Shown: positions 12,763 to 25,513, counted from the first letter of the stretch. The stretch: 59,496 nucleotides of DNA from Citrobacter sp. Awk 4 (GCF_028069725.1 NZ_JANEWG010000030.1:1-59496); one strand, 5' to 3'. Numbers and translations are program-made. Notes: generated from the sequence alone by a model not told the origin.

Positions 12763-14091
12763 TTAGTTTGTTAGCATCTCACCCGGCGCTGTCGCGCTGG
12801 CAGTTTGCGCAGGCGTCCCCTGCGGCCCGGATTGCACCGGGTGCGCCAGGAAGTAGTTACGCAGGCCTTTATAGATGGCATCAGCCAACTGCTGCTGATA
12901 ATCATCGCTTGCCAGCAAACGCTCTTCGCTGCGGTTGCTGATAAAGCCCGTTTCAACCAGCACCGATGGAATGTCTGGCGAGCGCAACACGCCGAGGCTG
13001 GCGTGTTCAGGACGACGCTTATGCATCGAACCAATACGCTGTAACTGACTGATCATGTTGGTCGCCACATCATACCCTACCCGTTGTGAATGACCGAATT
13101 GCAGATCCAACACCGCCTGACTCAGGTAAGGATCAGACTGACTGTTTGCCAGTACATCGCCCGCGCCGCCTAACAGTTCGGACTGCTTCTCATGCTGCTC
13201 CAGCCAGCCCGCCATTTCAGTGTTTGCACGTCGGTTTGACAATACCCACACCGAAGCCCCTGTCGCATCGCGATTTGGCGCGGCATCCGCATGGATCGAC
13301 ACCAGGAAGTTGGCATTTTGCTTCCGCGCGACGTCCGAACGCCCCATCACCGAGATGAAGTAGTCTCCGTCACGCGTTAAGACGCCCTTGAACATCGGAT
13401 CATCGTTGAGCAGCGTACGCAGTTTGCGGGCGACGGCGATAGTGACATTCTTCTCACGAATACCACCGGGACCAATGGCGCCAGGGTCCTGGCCACCATG
13501 ACCGGCATCAATAGCAATAACGATCTTGTCGCTATTACTCACCGGAGCACGTGCTGCAGGACGCGTCGCCGTGTTGCTGCTCACCACAGCCGTCGTGCGA
13601 TCGTTACTGGATTTAAACGGATTACGTGCAGGTTCACTCGGACGCGGCGCGATCTCCGGCGTCTCAACGCGTTTCACCACCACTGGCGGCGGGGGTGGCG
13701 GCGGGGCATCAGCGTTAATCGTAAAGACCACGGTATAATTACCGCCGTTTTGCCGCTTCACGGCGTCGGTTTTCCCGTTCTCGGTTAAATCCACGACCAG
13801 CCGCAGCGACTGCGCATCCTTCGGTGTTCCCGAGCGGATCGCCTTCACCAGGTTATTTCCGCTAAACAGCAGCGGCAATCCCTGAATCACGCCGCTCTGT
13901 TTAATATCCAGCGCAACGGTACGTTTACTGTCTTGCGAAAAGGTATAATCCGGATCGCCGATAAAACTCAGCGTAATCCGCGCCTGTTGTTCGCCGTTGG
14001 AAACCTGAATATCGGAGAGGCTGGCGGCCCCGACCTGCGCGCACAGCAGGGCCAGTGTTACCGCCAACCAATTTCTGATGCGAAAAATCAT
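12763..14091 (-). CDS. amiB: N-acetylmuramoyl-L-alanine amidase AmiB
   Basis: This 442-residue periplasmic amidase has a signal peptide (~1-22), an AMIN domain (~25-130) that targets the septum, a proline-rich linker ([10 protein letters not shown] near 131-140) and a zinc amidase_3 domain from ~190. Catalytic metal ligands are visible in [22 protein letters not shown] and the glutamate of VETGFISN. It cleaves peptidoglycan crosslinks during daughter-cell separation and is activated by EnvC in E. coli. No LysM domain is seen at the C-terminus. Confidence 0.97.
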   Translation of the reverse strand: MIFRIRNWLAVTLALLCAQVGAASLSDIQVSNGEQQARITLSFIGDPDYTFSQDSKRTVALDIKQSGVIQGLPLLFSGNNLVKAIRSGTPKDAQSLRLVVDLTENGKTDAVKRQNGGNYTVVFTINADAPPPPPPPVVVKRVETPEIAPRPSEPARNPFKSSNDRTTAVVSSNTATRPAARAPVSNSDKIVIAIDAGHGGQDPGAIGPGGIREKNVTIAVARKLRTLLNDDPMFKGVLTRDGDYFISVMGRSDVARKQNANFLVSIHADAAPNRDATGASVWVLSNRRANTEMAGWLEQHEKQSELLGGAGDVLANSQSDPYLSQAVLDLQFGHSQRVGYDVATNMISQLQRIGSMHKRRPEHASLGVLRSPDIPSVLVETGFISNRSEERLLASDDYQQQLADAIYKGLRNYFLAHPVQSGPQGTPAQTASATAPGEMLTN

Positions 14092-14107
14092 CCCGCCACC
14101 CTTGAAG

Positions 14108-16086
<1,979 letters not shown>

Positions 16087-16088
<2 letters not shown>

Positions 16089-17226
16089 GTCAGAGCCCCT
16101 CAATCTCAATCAGTTAGCGCAAAATATCAAACAGTGGGGGCTGGAACTGGGCTTTCAGCAGGTCGGTATTGCCGATACCGATCTCAGCGAAGCCGAACCC
16201 AAACTGCAGGCATGGCTGGACAAACAATACCACGGCGAGATGGACTGGATGGCCCGCCACGGCATGATGCGCGCCAGACCACATGAATTATTGCCCGGTA
16301 CTCTGCGCGTGATCAGCGTACGCATGAACTATCTGCCCGCTAACGCCGCCTTCGCCAGCACGCTGAAAAATCCCCGGTTGGGCTACGTCAGTCGTTATGC
16401 TTTAGGTCGCGACTACCACAAGCTCTTACGTAACCGCCTCAAAAAACTGGGCGAGATGATTCAGCAACATTGTGTTTCGCTGAATTTTAGACCGTTTGTC
16501 GACTCTGCGCCCATTCTTGAACGCCCGCTGGCTGAAAAAGCCGGTCTCGGCTGGACGGGTAAGCACTCACTTACACTTAACCGCGAGGCAGGTTCATTCT
16601 TTTTCCTTGGCGAGCTACTGATCGATTTACCCCTGCCCATCGACGCTCCTCAGGAAGAGGGATGCGGAAAATGCGTGGCCTGTATGACAATCTGTCCGAC
16701 CGGTGCGATTGTAGAACCTTACACTGTCGATGCCCGCCGCTGTATCTCGTATCTCACGATCGAGCTGGAAGGCGCGATCCCTGAAGAACTTCGCCCGCTG
16801 ATAGGAAACAGGATTTATGGTTGTGATGACTGTCAGCTTATTTGCCCGTGGAATCGCTACTCGCAGTTGACCACTGAGGATGATTTCAGTCCGCGTCAAC
16901 CGCTACACGCCCCGGAACTGATTGAACTGTTCAACTGGAGCGAAGCTCGATTCCTGAAAGTCACGGAAGGATCAGCGATCCGCCGCATTGGTCACTTACG
17001 CTGGTTGCGAAATATTGCTGTCGCACTCGGAAATGCGCCGTGGGACGATGCGGTGATTCAGGCGCTGGAAAGTCGCCGAGGTGAGCACCCACTTCTTGAT
17101 GAGCACATAGAATGGGCGGTTGCCCAGCAAATTGAGCGGCGCAATGCTTGTGTGGTAGAAGTGCAATTACCGTCGAAACAGCGTCTGATCAGAGCGGTTG
17201 AAAAAGGTCTGCCACGTGACGCCTGA
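16087..17226 (+). CDS. queG: Epoxyqueuosine reductase QueG
   Basis: This 379-residue cobalamin-dependent enzyme reduces epoxyqueuosine in tRNA to queuosine. Two [4Fe-4S] motifs are visible: CGKCVACMTICP (about 193-204) and CDDCQLICPW (about 245-254). HEAT-like repeats occupy the C-terminus. The ATG at 16087 gives the standard length; an upstream ATG at 16018 would add 23 unrelated residues. Start codons of queG and nnr overlap on opposite strands, so each promoter must lie within the other gene. Confidence 0.96.
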
Positions 17227-17227
17227 A

Positions 17228-17476
17228 TCATCCACAGCTTGTGTATAAAAATAAAAATGCATTGTGATTCAAGAGGGAAAAAATCGTCAAGTGATCGCAT
17301 TAACATTTCGAAATGTTAATTAATCAAGCATTTTCAACTAGTTATATTGTTACTATTCACCCGACAAAGTTTTTCGCATTCCAGGAATTATACCCTGACC
17401 TGTGGATAAGTCTGTTTACAAGAGTGTGTCAGAAGCAAAAGAAATCGTCCCCAACGTGATAACGCGTTGTGGATAA
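17228..17476. promoter_or_regulatory. datA: datA-like cluster of DnaA boxes
   Basis: Three perfect DnaA boxes (TTATNCACA, read on either strand) lie at 17240-17248, 17401-17409 and 17468-17476, and a one-mismatch box (TCATCCACA) at 17228-17236. An IHF-like AATCAAGCATTTT sits at 17322-17334. In E. coli the DnaA-titrating and DnaA-ATP-hydrolysing locus datA lies at this position, between queG and glyV, and needs DnaA boxes plus IHF. The 269-bp gap holds no gene. Equating it with datA is inference from motif and position. Confidence 0.8.
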
Positions 17477-17495
17477 TTTTATTGAGATAAGAATT

Positions 17496-17571
<76 letters not shown>

Positions 17572-17606
17572 TTGGGTGGTGCGTATCTTGCGATACTTTC
17601 AAATTT

Positions 17607-17682
<76 letters not shown>

Positions 17683-17840
17683 TTAATCTTCGTCTTTCGA
17701 ACCGCTACTGCGTTGGACTGCCTTCATTCACCTTAGTCACTTACTTCAGTAAGCTCCCAAGGATTCATTCAGTTGCCGCCTTGTCGCAATTCGAAATCCT
17801 GCGATTGGGTGGTGCTGTATCTTGCGATACTTTCAAATTT

Positions 17841-17916
<76 letters not shown>

Positions 17917-18123
17917 AAATTTGTTGCTGTCGTAATTTGCATTTCTGCGTCGTTACGGGAGGCGCATTATACGAGAAATCCTTCCTGCTGCAACCCCCCT
18001 AAAAGCGATTTTTTTGTTTTTTTGTTTAAGTGCCGAATAATTCGCCAAAGCGCACAATTTAGCGGCAAAACAGCGATGACGCAAGCTGATGGGCCGGATA
18101 AATGCGCAATCCGCCCCACTCGA

Positions 18124-18669
18124 TTACAGCTTAATAAAATGCTCGCGGTAGTACGCCAGTTCTGCCACCGACTCACGGATATCATCCATCGCCTGGTGTG
18201 TGCCCTGCTTAGTAAAGCCATCCAGAATTTCCGGCTTCCAGCGGCGCGCCAGCTCTTTCAACGTACTCACATCCAGATAACGGTAGTGGAAGTACGCTTC
18301 CAGTTCCGGCATGTATTTAAACAGGAAGCGACGATCCTGTCCGATACTGTTACCGCAAATAGGTGATTTTCCGGCGGGCACCCACTCTTTCAAAAATTCA
18401 ATCGTCGCCAGTTCCGCTTCGCGATCGCCCACCGTACTTGCCTTCACACGATCCACCAGACCACTTCCGGTATGAGTACGCACGTTCCAGTCATCCATCA
18501 GCGCCAGTTGTTCGTCGGACTGATGCACGGCAATCGTCGGCCCTTCTGCCAGGATGTTCAGGTTGGCATCGGTCACCAGCGTCGCGATCTCAATGATGCG
18601 ATCGCGCTCGGGATCCAGCCCCGTCATTTCAAGATCTATCCAAATGAGGTTGTTTTCATTGGCACTCAT
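18124..18669 (-). CDS. orn: Oligoribonuclease
   Basis: A 181-residue DEDDh 3'-to-5' exonuclease that degrades 2-5-nt RNA fragments and pGpG. The first acidic pair is in [10 protein letters not shown] (~10-19) and the final motif in [15 protein letters not shown] chose ATG at 18669 (MSANENN), the canonical start; an ATG four codons earlier (18681) is possible. It is divergent from rsgA, with 106 bp between the two chosen starts. Confidence 0.97.
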   Translation of the reverse strand: MSANENNLIWIDLEMTGLDPERDRIIEIATLVTDANLNILAEGPTIAVHQSDEQLALMDDWNVRTHTGSGLVDRVKASTVGDREAELATIEFLKEWVPAGKSPICGNSIGQDRRFLFKYMPELEAYFHYRYLDVSTLKELARRWKPEILDGFTKQGTHQAMDDIRESVAELAYYREHFIKL

Positions 18670-18775
18670 GCTATTTTCCACCCTTCAGAGGTCACGTTCA
18701 GTGTGACTATATTCATCTAAAATAGCGTGTATCATAGATGTTTTGCCCACAATGGGCGACCAGGAGCCAGTACGA

Positions 18776-19828
18776 TTGAGTAAAAATAAACTCTCCAAAG
18801 GCCAACAGCGCCGCGTGAACGCCAATCACCAGCGTCGTCTTAAAACGTCCACGGAGAAGGCCGATTACGATGACAATCTGTTTGGTGAAACCGCTGAAGG
18901 TATTGTTATCAGCCGTTTTGGTATGCATGCCGACGTCGAATCCACCAACGGCGAAGTACACCGTTGCAATATTCGTCGAACCATCCGTTCGCTGGTCACT
19001 GGCGATCGCGTGGTCTGGCGTCCAGGAAAAGCGGCGGCGGAAGGCGTAAACGTCAAAGGCATTGTCGAAGCCGTGCATGAACGCACCTCGGTGCTCACTC
19101 GTCCGGACTTTTATGACGGCGTAAAACCCATTGCCGCCAACATCGACCAAATCGTAATTGTCTCCGCCATTTTGCCGGAGCTGTCGCTCAATATTATCGA
19201 CCGATATCTGGTGGCTTGCGAAACGCTGCAGGTTGAACCGATTATCGTGCTCAACAAGATCGATCTGCTGGACGATGAAGGCATGGCCTTCGTAAACGAA
19301 CAGATGGATATCTATCGTAACATTGGCTATCGCGTATTGATGGTATCCAGCCATACAAACAATGGTCTGAAGCCGCTTGAAGAGGCATTAACCGATCGTA
19401 TTAGCATTTTTGCTGGTCAGTCGGGCGTAGGCAAATCCAGTTTGCTTAATAACCTGCTCGGTCTGCAGGAAGAGATCCTGACCAACGATGTCTCCGACAA
19501 CTCCGGTCTTGGACAGCACACAACCACGGCTTCTCGCCTGTACCACTTCCCGCACGGCGGTGATGTCATCGATTCCCCCGGCGTTCGCGAATTTGGGCTG
19601 TGGCATCTTGAGCCGGAACAAATCACGCACGGCTTTGTCGAATTTCATGACTATTTAGGGCATTGCAAATACCGCGACTGCAAACATGATGCGGACCCAG
19701 GCTGTGCTATCCGTGAGGCAGTAGAGAAAGGGGTGATTGCCGAGACCCGCTTCGAAAATTATCACCGGATTCTGGAAAGCATGGCGCAAGTAAAAACGCG
19801 TAAAAACTTTTCTGATACGGATAACTGA
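18776..19828 (+). CDS. rsgA: Ribosome small-subunit GTPase RsgA (TTG start)
   Basis: A circularly permuted GTPase of 350 residues that checks late 30S assembly. An N-terminal OB fold precedes G4 (NKID), G1 (GQSGVGKSS) and G3 (DSPGV) in permuted order. The zinc site [14 protein letters not shown] follows. I chose TTG at 18776 because AGGAG lies 9 bases upstream and it gives the family's 350 residues; an ATG at 18743 would add 11 residues. psd follows on the same strand. Confidence 0.96.
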   Translation: MSKNKLSKGQQRRVNANHQRRLKTSTEKADYDDNLFGETAEGIVISRFGMHADVESTNGEVHRCNIRRTIRSLVTGDRVVWRPGKAAAEGVNVKGIVEAVHERTSVLTRPDFYDGVKPIAANIDQIVIVSAILPELSLNIIDRYLVACETLQVEPIIVLNKIDLLDDEGMAFVNEQMDIYRNIGYRVLMVSSHTNNGLKPLEEALTDRISIFAGQSGVGKSSLLNNLLGLQEEILTNDVSDNSGLGQHTTTASRLYHFPHGGDVIDSPGVREFGLWHLEPEQITHGFVEFHDYLGHCKYRDCKHDADPGCAIREAVEKGVIAETRFENYHRILESMAQVKTRKNFSDTDN

Positions 19829-19889
19829 CAACTAAGCTAAGCGTCGCTAGAATCGACCCCCTTTTTCAGGATCCGCTAAATGTACACAA

Positions 19890-20004
19890 AATCATTCAAA
19901 ATGCATCGAGGCGGCAAGTGAGTGAATCCCCAGGAGCATAGATAGCTATGTGACTGGGGTGAGCGAGCACAGCCAACGCAGAGGCAGTTTGAAGGATGAA
20001 GTGT
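19890..20004. repeat. ERIC (IRU) element upstream of psd
   Basis: The core GTGAATCCCCAGGAGC ... GTGACTGGGGTGAGCG matches the central inverted repeat of ERIC elements, including both classical ERIC primer sites. Flanking GGCGGCAAGTGA and AGTTTGAAGGATGA complete the ends. It lies between rsgA and psd and would be transcribed into the psd leader if transcription starts in rsgA. End points are approximate. Confidence 0.85.
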
Positions 20005-20035
20005 AGAACGACAAAACAATGGCCTGGAGGCTACC

Positions 20036-21004
20036 TTGTTAAACTCATTTAAACTTTCGCTACAGTACATTCTGCCGAAACTATGGCTCACTCGCCTGGC
20101 GGGTTGGGGCGCAAGCAAACGAGCAGGATGGCTGACTAAACTGGTTATCGACCTGTTTGTGAAGTACTACAAGGTCGATATGAATGAAGCACAGAAACCG
20201 GACACCGCCAGCTACCGCACATTCAACGACTTCTTTGTCCGTCCGCTGCGTGACGATGTGCGCCCGGTAGATACCGACCCGAACATCCTGGTGATGCCGG
20301 CAGACGGCGTGATCAGTCAGCTAGGTCGCATTGAAGAAGACAAAATTCTGCAGGCAAAAGGGCATAACTATAGCCTCGAGGCGCTGCTGGCAGGCAACTA
20401 TCTGATGGCCGACCTGTTCCGCAACGGTTCGTTTGTCACCACTTACCTCTCCCCGCGCGACTATCACCGCGTACACATGCCGTGTAACGGCATTCTGCGT
20501 GAAATGATTTACGTGCCGGGTGATTTGTTCTCCGTCAACCATCTGACCGCGCAAAACGTCCCGAACCTGTTTGCCCGTAACGAGCGTGTCATTTGTCTGT
20601 TTGATACCGAATTTGGCCCGATGGCGCAGATCCTGGTCGGCGCAACCATCGTCGGTAGCATTGAAACCGTGTGGGCGGGAACCATCACGCCGCCACGTGA
20701 AGGCATCATCAAACGCTGGACCTGGCCTGCGGGCGAAAGCGAAGGTTCTGTTGCACTGTTGAAAGGCCAGGAGATGGGTCGTTTCAAGCTGGGCTCTACT
20801 GTCATCAACTTGTTTGCGCCAGGTAAAGTGAATCTGGTCGAACAACTGCAAAGTCTGTCTGCGACCAAAATTGGTCAGCCGCTGGCCATGTCTACCGAGA
20901 TTTTCACCCCGTCAGACGTAGAAACTGCGCCGGTTGCAGAAACGGAAATTGCCGCAGAACACGACGCCAACCCACCGGTTGACGACAAGACAGAACAAAG
21001 CTAA
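20036..21004 (+). CDS. psd: Phosphatidylserine decarboxylase proenzyme (TTG start)
   Basis: This 322-residue inner-membrane enzyme converts phosphatidylserine to phosphatidylethanolamine. The proenzyme cuts itself within the LGST motif (in [12 protein letters not shown], near 253-254) to create a pyruvoyl group. TTG at 20036 is the start, as in E. coli, after a GGAGGC stretch about 10 bases upstream. The C-terminal ~35 residues are acidic and variable. The next gene, mscM, begins 18 bp later. Confidence 0.97.
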   Translation: MLNSFKLSLQYILPKLWLTRLAGWGASKRAGWLTKLVIDLFVKYYKVDMNEAQKPDTASYRTFNDFFVRPLRDDVRPVDTDPNILVMPADGVISQLGRIEEDKILQAKGHNYSLEALLAGNYLMADLFRNGSFVTTYLSPRDYHRVHMPCNGILREMIYVPGDLFSVNHLTAQNVPNLFARNERVICLFDTEFGPMAQILVGATIVGSIETVWAGTITPPREGIIKRWTWPAGESEGSVALLKGQEMGRFKLGSTVINLFAPGKVNLVEQLQSLSATKIGQPLAMSTEIFTPSDVETAPVAETEIAAEHDANPPVDDKTEQS

Positions 21005-21022
21005 CGACAAGGGTAGACTGAC

Positions 21023-24000
21023 GTGCGCCTGATTATCACTTTTCTGATGGCCTGGTGCCTCAGCCTGGGGGCGTACGCCGCGACAGCCCCCGACGCCAAA
21101 CAAATCACCCAGGAACTGGAGCAGGCAAAAGCGGCGAAACCCGCCCAGCCGGAGGCCATCGAGGCGCTCCAGTCTGCGTTGAACGCGCTTGAGGAACGTA
21201 AAGGCTCCCTCGAGCGCGCCCAGCAATACCAGCAAGTCATCGACAATTTCCCCAAGCTGTCTGCGACATTACGCGCCCAGCTAAATAATCTGCGCGACGA
21301 ACCACGCGACGTAACGCCGGGGATGACCACCGAGGCGCTGAACCAGGAGATCCTCCAGGTCAGCAGTCAATTGCTGGACAAAAGCCGCCAGGCTCAACAG
21401 GAACAGGAACGCGCCCGGGAAATTGCCGACTCGCTGAGTCAACTTCCGCAGCAACAAACCGATGCCCGTCGCCAGTTGAATGACATTGAACGGCGACTCG
21501 GTACCGTGAGTGGCAACACCCCGCTGAATCAAGCGCAAAATATAGGCATGCAGGCCGAATCCGCCAAACTCAAAGCCCTGGTGGATGAACTCGAGCTGGC
21601 GCAGCTTTCAGCAAACAATCGTCAGGAACTGGCGCGTATGCGCTCTGAACTGGCGGAAAAACAAAGCCAACAACTTGACGCTTATCTGCAAGCCTTACGC
21701 AATCAACTAAACAGCCAGCGCCAACGCGAAGCCGAACGCGCGCTGGAAAGTACCGAACTGCTGGCGGAAAACAGTGATGGTCTGCCAACAGGTATTGTCG
21801 ATCAGTTCAAAGTAAACCGCGAATTGTCGCAGGCACTCAACCAGCAAGCGCAGCGCATGGATCTGGTGGCCTCGCAACAGCGCCAGGCGACCAGTCAGAC
21901 CCTACAGGTACGCCAGGCGCTCAATACACTGCGGGAGCAGGCACAATGGCTGGGCGTCTCCAATATGCTTGGCGAAGCGCTACGCGCCCAGGTTTCACGC
22001 CTGCCGGAAATGCCCAAACCGCAGCAGTTAGATACGGAAATGGCGCAATTACGCGTGCATCGTATGCGCTATGAAGACCTGCTTAACAAGCAGCCTCAGT
22101 TGCGTCAGATTCATCAGGCTGACGGCAAGCCGCTCACCGCCGAACAAAACCGGATTCTGGATGCGCAACTGCGTACCCAGCGCGAGCTGTTGAATTCCCT
22201 GCTACAGGGAGGAGACACGCTGATCCTTGAGTTGACCAAACTGAAAGTCTCCAATAGCCAGTTGGAGGATGCGCTCAAAGAGGTCAACGAAGCGACGCAC
22301 CGCTACCTGTTCTGGACATCCGATGTGAGTCCGATGTCGCTCTCCTGGCCGATTGAGCTCGTTCAGGATCTGCGTCGGTTGATTTCACTGGATACTTTTA
22401 ACCAACTAGGCAAAGCCAGCATCATGATGCTAACCAGCAAAGAGACGCTGCTGCCGCTGTTTGGCGCGCTGATCCTGGTTGGCTTTAGTCTTTACTCACG
22501 TAAGCACTTCACCCGTTTTCTGGAACGTTCATCCGCCCGCGTTGGAAAAGTCACGCAGGACCACTTCTGGCTAACATTGCGTACCGTGTTCTGGTCAATA
22601 CTGGTCGCCTCACCGCTTCCGGTGTTGTGGGCCACATTAGGGTTTGGGCTGCGGGAAGCGTGGCCTTACCCGCTGGCCGTTGCGATAGGCGATGGCGTCA
22701 CCGCCACCGTACCGTTACTGTGGGTGGTGATGATTTGCGCCGCCTTTGCGCGTCCAAACGGTTTGTTCGTGGCGCATTTTGGCTGGCCGCGTCACCGGGT
22801 GGCCCGCGCGATGCGCTATTACCTGATGAGTATCGGATTTATCGTGCCGCTCATCATGGCCTTGATTATGTTTGATAATCTTAATGACCGGGAGTTTTCC
22901 GCTTCATTGGGACGTCTCTGCTTCATGTTAATTTGCGGAGCGCTGGCGATAGTCACCCTTAGCCTGAAACGAGCAGGTATCCCGCTGTATCTCGACAAAG
23001 AGGGCAGCGGCGATAACATAGTCAACCGGATGTTATGGAATCTGCTAATGGGCGCGCCGCTCGTCGCGATTTTTGCAGCTGTCGTTGGCTATCTGGCGAC
23101 CGCGCAGGCGCTGCTGGCGCGACTGGAAACCTCAGTCGCCATCTGGTTCTTGCTGCTGGTGATTTATCACGTCATCCGCCGCTGGATGCTGATTCAGCGC
23201 CGCCGGTTGGCGTTTGATCGCGCCAAGCATCGCCGCGCCGAAATGCTGGCGCAGCGTGCGCGGGGGGAGGAAGAACAAGCGCATTCGAGCAGTCTTGAGG
23301 GAAGCGTTGAGGTCGATGAAAGCGAAGTGGATCTCGACACCATCAGCGCCCAGTCGCTGCGCCTGGTGCGTTCGATTCTGATGCTCATCGCTCTGTTGTC
23401 GGTCATCGTGCTGTGGTCGGAAATCCATTCCGCTTTTGGATTCCTTGAGAACATCTCACTCTGGGATGTCACTTCCACGGTTCAGGGAGTAGAAAGCCTG
23501 GAACCGATTACGCTGGGCGCGGTATTAATTTCGATTCTGGTGTTCATTATCACCACGCAACTGGTCCGTAATTTACCTGCGCTGCTGGAACTGGCGCTGC
23601 TCCAGCATCTGGATTTAACGCCCGGCACGGGCTATGCCATCACCACCATCACCAAATATCTGCTGATGCTGATTGGCGGGTTGGTCGGTTTCTCAATGAT
23701 TGGGATTGAGTGGTCAAAATTACAGTGGCTGGTTGCAGCGCTCGGTGTCGGTCTGGGTTTTGGCTTGCAGGAAATCTTCGCCAACTTTATCTCGGGCCTG
23801 ATCATTTTGTTCGAAAAGCCGATTCGTATTGGCGACACGGTGACTATTCGTGACCTGACGGGCAGCGTGACGAAAATCAATACCCGCGCGACCACCATCA
23901 GCGACTGGGACCGTAAAGAGATTATCGTGCCCAACAAGGCGTTTATCACCGAGCAGTTTATTAACTGGTCACTCTCTGACTCTGTGACGCGTGTGGTGCT

Positions 24001-24349
24001 GACCATTCCGGCGCCTTCCTGCGCCAATAGCGAAGAGGTCACGCAAATTCTGCTGACGGCGGCGCAGCGCTGTTCGTTGGTGATCGACAACCCGGCGCCG
24101 GAAGTGTTCCTGGTCGATCTCCAGCAAGGGATTCAGATCTTCGAACTGCGTATCTATGCCGCAGAGATGGGGCACCGTATGCCTCTACGCCATGAAATCC
24201 ATCAGTTGATTCTGGCGGGCTTCCATGATCATGGCATTGATATGCCATTCCCACCGTTCCAGATGCGTCTGGAAAGTTTGAACGGGACGAGGACAGGGAA
24301 AACGCTGACGTCTGCCGGTAAGAAAGCACGTCCGGCGGGGAGTTTGTAA
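21023..24349 (+). CDS. mscM: Miniconductance mechanosensitive channel MscM
   Basis: An 1108-residue MscK/MscM-type channel. The GTG-started protein opens with a signal peptide (~1-20) and a ~430-residue Gln-rich helical periplasmic domain, then about eleven membrane segments from ~470, and the conserved MscS-type pore and beta domain near 870-1000 (GVGLGFGLQEIFANFISGL, RIGDTVTI, PNKAFITEQFINWS). It releases solutes on hypo-osmotic shock. Position after psd and length match E. coli MscM (YjeP). Confidence 0.97.
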   Translation: MRLIITFLMAWCLSLGAYAATAPDAKQITQELEQAKAAKPAQPEAIEALQSALNALEERKGSLERAQQYQQVIDNFPKLSATLRAQLNNLRDEPRDVTPGMTTEALNQEILQVSSQLLDKSRQAQQEQERAREIADSLSQLPQQQTDARRQLNDIERRLGTVSGNTPLNQAQNIGMQAESAKLKALVDELELAQLSANNRQELARMRSELAEKQSQQLDAYLQALRNQLNSQRQREAERALESTELLAENSDGLPTGIVDQFKVNRELSQALNQQAQRMDLVASQQRQATSQTLQVRQALNTLREQAQWLGVSNMLGEALRAQVSRLPEMPKPQQLDTEMAQLRVHRMRYEDLLNKQPQLRQIHQADGKPLTAEQNRILDAQLRTQRELLNSLLQGGDTLILELTKLKVSNSQLEDALKEVNEATHRYLFWTSDVSPMSLSWPIELVQDLRRLISLDTFNQLGKASIMMLTSKETLLPLFGALILVGFSLYSRKHFTRFLERSSARVGKVTQDHFWLTLRTVFWSILVASPLPVLWATLGFGLREAWPYPLAVAIGDGVTATVPLLWVVMICAAFARPNGLFVAHFGWPRHRVARAMRYYLMSIGFIVPLIMALIMFDNLNDREFSASLGRLCFMLICGALAIVTLSLKRAGIPLYLDKEGSGDNIVNRMLWNLLMGAPLVAIFAAVVGYLATAQALLARLETSVAIWFLLLVIYHVIRRWMLIQRRRLAFDRAKHRRAEMLAQRARGEEEQAHSSSLEGSVEVDESEVDLDTISAQSLRLVRSILMLIALLSVIVLWSEIHSAFGFLENISLWDVTSTVQGVESLEPITLGAVLISILVFIITTQLVRNLPALLELALLQHLDLTPGTGYAITTITKYLLMLIGGLVGFSMIGIEWSKLQWLVAALGVGLGFGLQEIFANFISGLIILFEKPIRIGDTVTIRDLTGSVTKINTRATTISDWDRKEIIVPNKAFITEQFINWSLSDSVTRVVLTIPAPSCANSEEVTQILLTAAQRCSLVIDNPAPEVFLVDLQQGIQIFELRIYAAEMGHRMPLRHEIHQLILAGFHDHGIDMPFPPFQMRLESLNGTRTGKTLTSAGKKARPAGSL

Positions 24350-24354
24350 GAATA

Positions 24355-24388
24355 CCAGAAGCCTTCTCTTGCAGGAGAAGGCTTCTGG
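24355..24388. terminator. Strong terminator shared by mscM and the opposing gene
   Basis: A perfect 14-bp inverted repeat (CCAGAAGCCTTCTC / GAGAAGGCTTCTGG) with a 6-base loop lies between the convergent stops of mscM and the small membrane gene. The right side has only TTTAAAA, so efficiency in the plus direction is a guess. Confidence 0.75.
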
Positions 24389-24389
24389 T

Positions 24390-24704
24390 TTAAAAGCACC
24401 AATGGTAGCGGAAATAAAAACGCCATAACCAATAAGCAAAAACACTTAACATCAAGAACCACAAATACCAATGATGGATTTTTTTCCAGAAAATAACGTA
24501 TAACAGAGGAAGAAAGAGCGGTAGCGTCATTGGCACACCGAAAACTCGCGTATCGTCCTCCAAAATAGCACGAGTCAACTGGCAGAAATTTTTAATTTCA
24601 CCACTGCCAATCATCCACTCTTTATCTCGTATCGAAAATAACATGATATGAACTATCGAGGCCCAGAACCAAATAAATCCTAAGGTAAACATTTTCCATG
24701 TCAT
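24390..24704 (-). CDS. Small inner-membrane protein (YjeO-like), possible immunity protein
   Basis: A 104-residue protein with three predicted hydrophobic helices (about 5-22, 57-72 and 78-95) and aromatic residues at the C-terminus. E. coli has a 104-residue membrane protein, YjeO, at this place, so it may be an ortholog. Its ATG directly follows the stop of the 235-residue gene (TAA-ATG), with GAGGAGCG upstream inside that gene, so the two are translationally coupled. A small membrane protein after a lysozyme-like gene resembles toxin-immunity pairs; that role is inference only. Confidence 0.7.
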   Translation of the reverse strand: MTWKMFTLGFIWFWASIVHIMLFSIRDKEWMIGSGEIKNFCQLTRAILEDDTRVFGVPMTLPLFLPLLYVIFWKKIHHWYLWFLMLSVFAYWLWRFYFRYHWCF

Positions 24705-25412
24705 TTATCGCTCCTCCAGTATATTCAGCAGCGATTGCTTTTTTTGAAGAATACGGCGACCATATTCGCTGTACTCTCTCGTAGGTGAACCTATTGGGTC
24801 ATGAATAGAGCTGATAATATCGTTTGCACTTCTTTGGGTTCCACGATTATAACGAGATCCTGCAAGTATGATCTGCTCATCGGTAAGAATAGTGGTATCG
24901 ATTCCTGGATTATCATAAAGAATTAAATCACGTAAATGGAAAGCAACCACTCTAATGTTAAAGCTGTTGTTCAAAAGGCACTGAGAAAGGCGAAACTGCT
25001 GGAAGTGATCGAGTGTAGTAGGATCAATTCCCAGTGTTTGGGCCGCGACGCCTAATTGAATGGCTATAGAGCCTACTGATGTTGTATTTGAGTATTTGTT
25101 CTTTTCGCCTATGATTTCATCTATCACCTGTTTGGCTTGTAAGACACCAATGCTTTTTGCTCTGTCTGGCATACCTCCTACCTCTGAAACTGCGACACCA
25201 GCAAGTAATAGAGCAGGTATTTGTGCTTCATGGGCGTATTGTTTTATCATACTTCTGTAATGCACCAGCCATGCTGTTTTATAGAGCCAAAGATACGCGC
25301 TTCCTATTTCCAAATCCCAATCTGTCGGTAATACCATCCAACGAAGAAAATCTATCCCATCCCAGTGCGGAAAGCCAAACTCATCCACCTTACAAAAAAT
25401 TAAGTTATCCAT
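24705..25412 (-). CDS. Lysozyme/transglycosylase-fold-like protein, 235 aa
   Basis: I do not recognise a named gene. The sequence carries an order of motifs like lytic transglycosylases: a glutamate in GVAVSEVGG (~72-80), SIGVLQ (~87-92, like GxMQ) and AGSRYNRG (~192-199, like the AxYNxG motif). There is no clear signal peptide or membrane segment. The region is AT-rich compared with mscM and epmA, suggesting acquisition. The downstream coupled gene encodes a small membrane protein. Peptidoglycan hydrolase activity is inference from the motif pattern. Confidence 0.7.
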   Translation of the reverse strand: MDNLIFCKVDEFGFPHWDGIDFLRWMVLPTDWDLEIGSAYLWLYKTAWLVHYRSMIKQYAHEAQIPALLLAGVAVSEVGGMPDRAKSIGVLQAKQVIDEIIGEKNKYSNTTSVGSIAIQLGVAAQTLGIDPTTLDHFQQFRLSQCLLNNSFNIRVVAFHLRDLILYDNPGIDTTILTDEQIILAGSRYNRGTQRSANDIISSIHDPIGSPTREYSEYGRRILQKKQSLLNILEER

Positions 25413-25513
25413 AACAGCATTCCGTTAACTCAAAAGAATAACAAAATACCGTCTTGCTTTTATTCCACGCTGAGATCGCTCTCTCAAAGAAGAGAATATC
25501 TGAAAATAACTAG

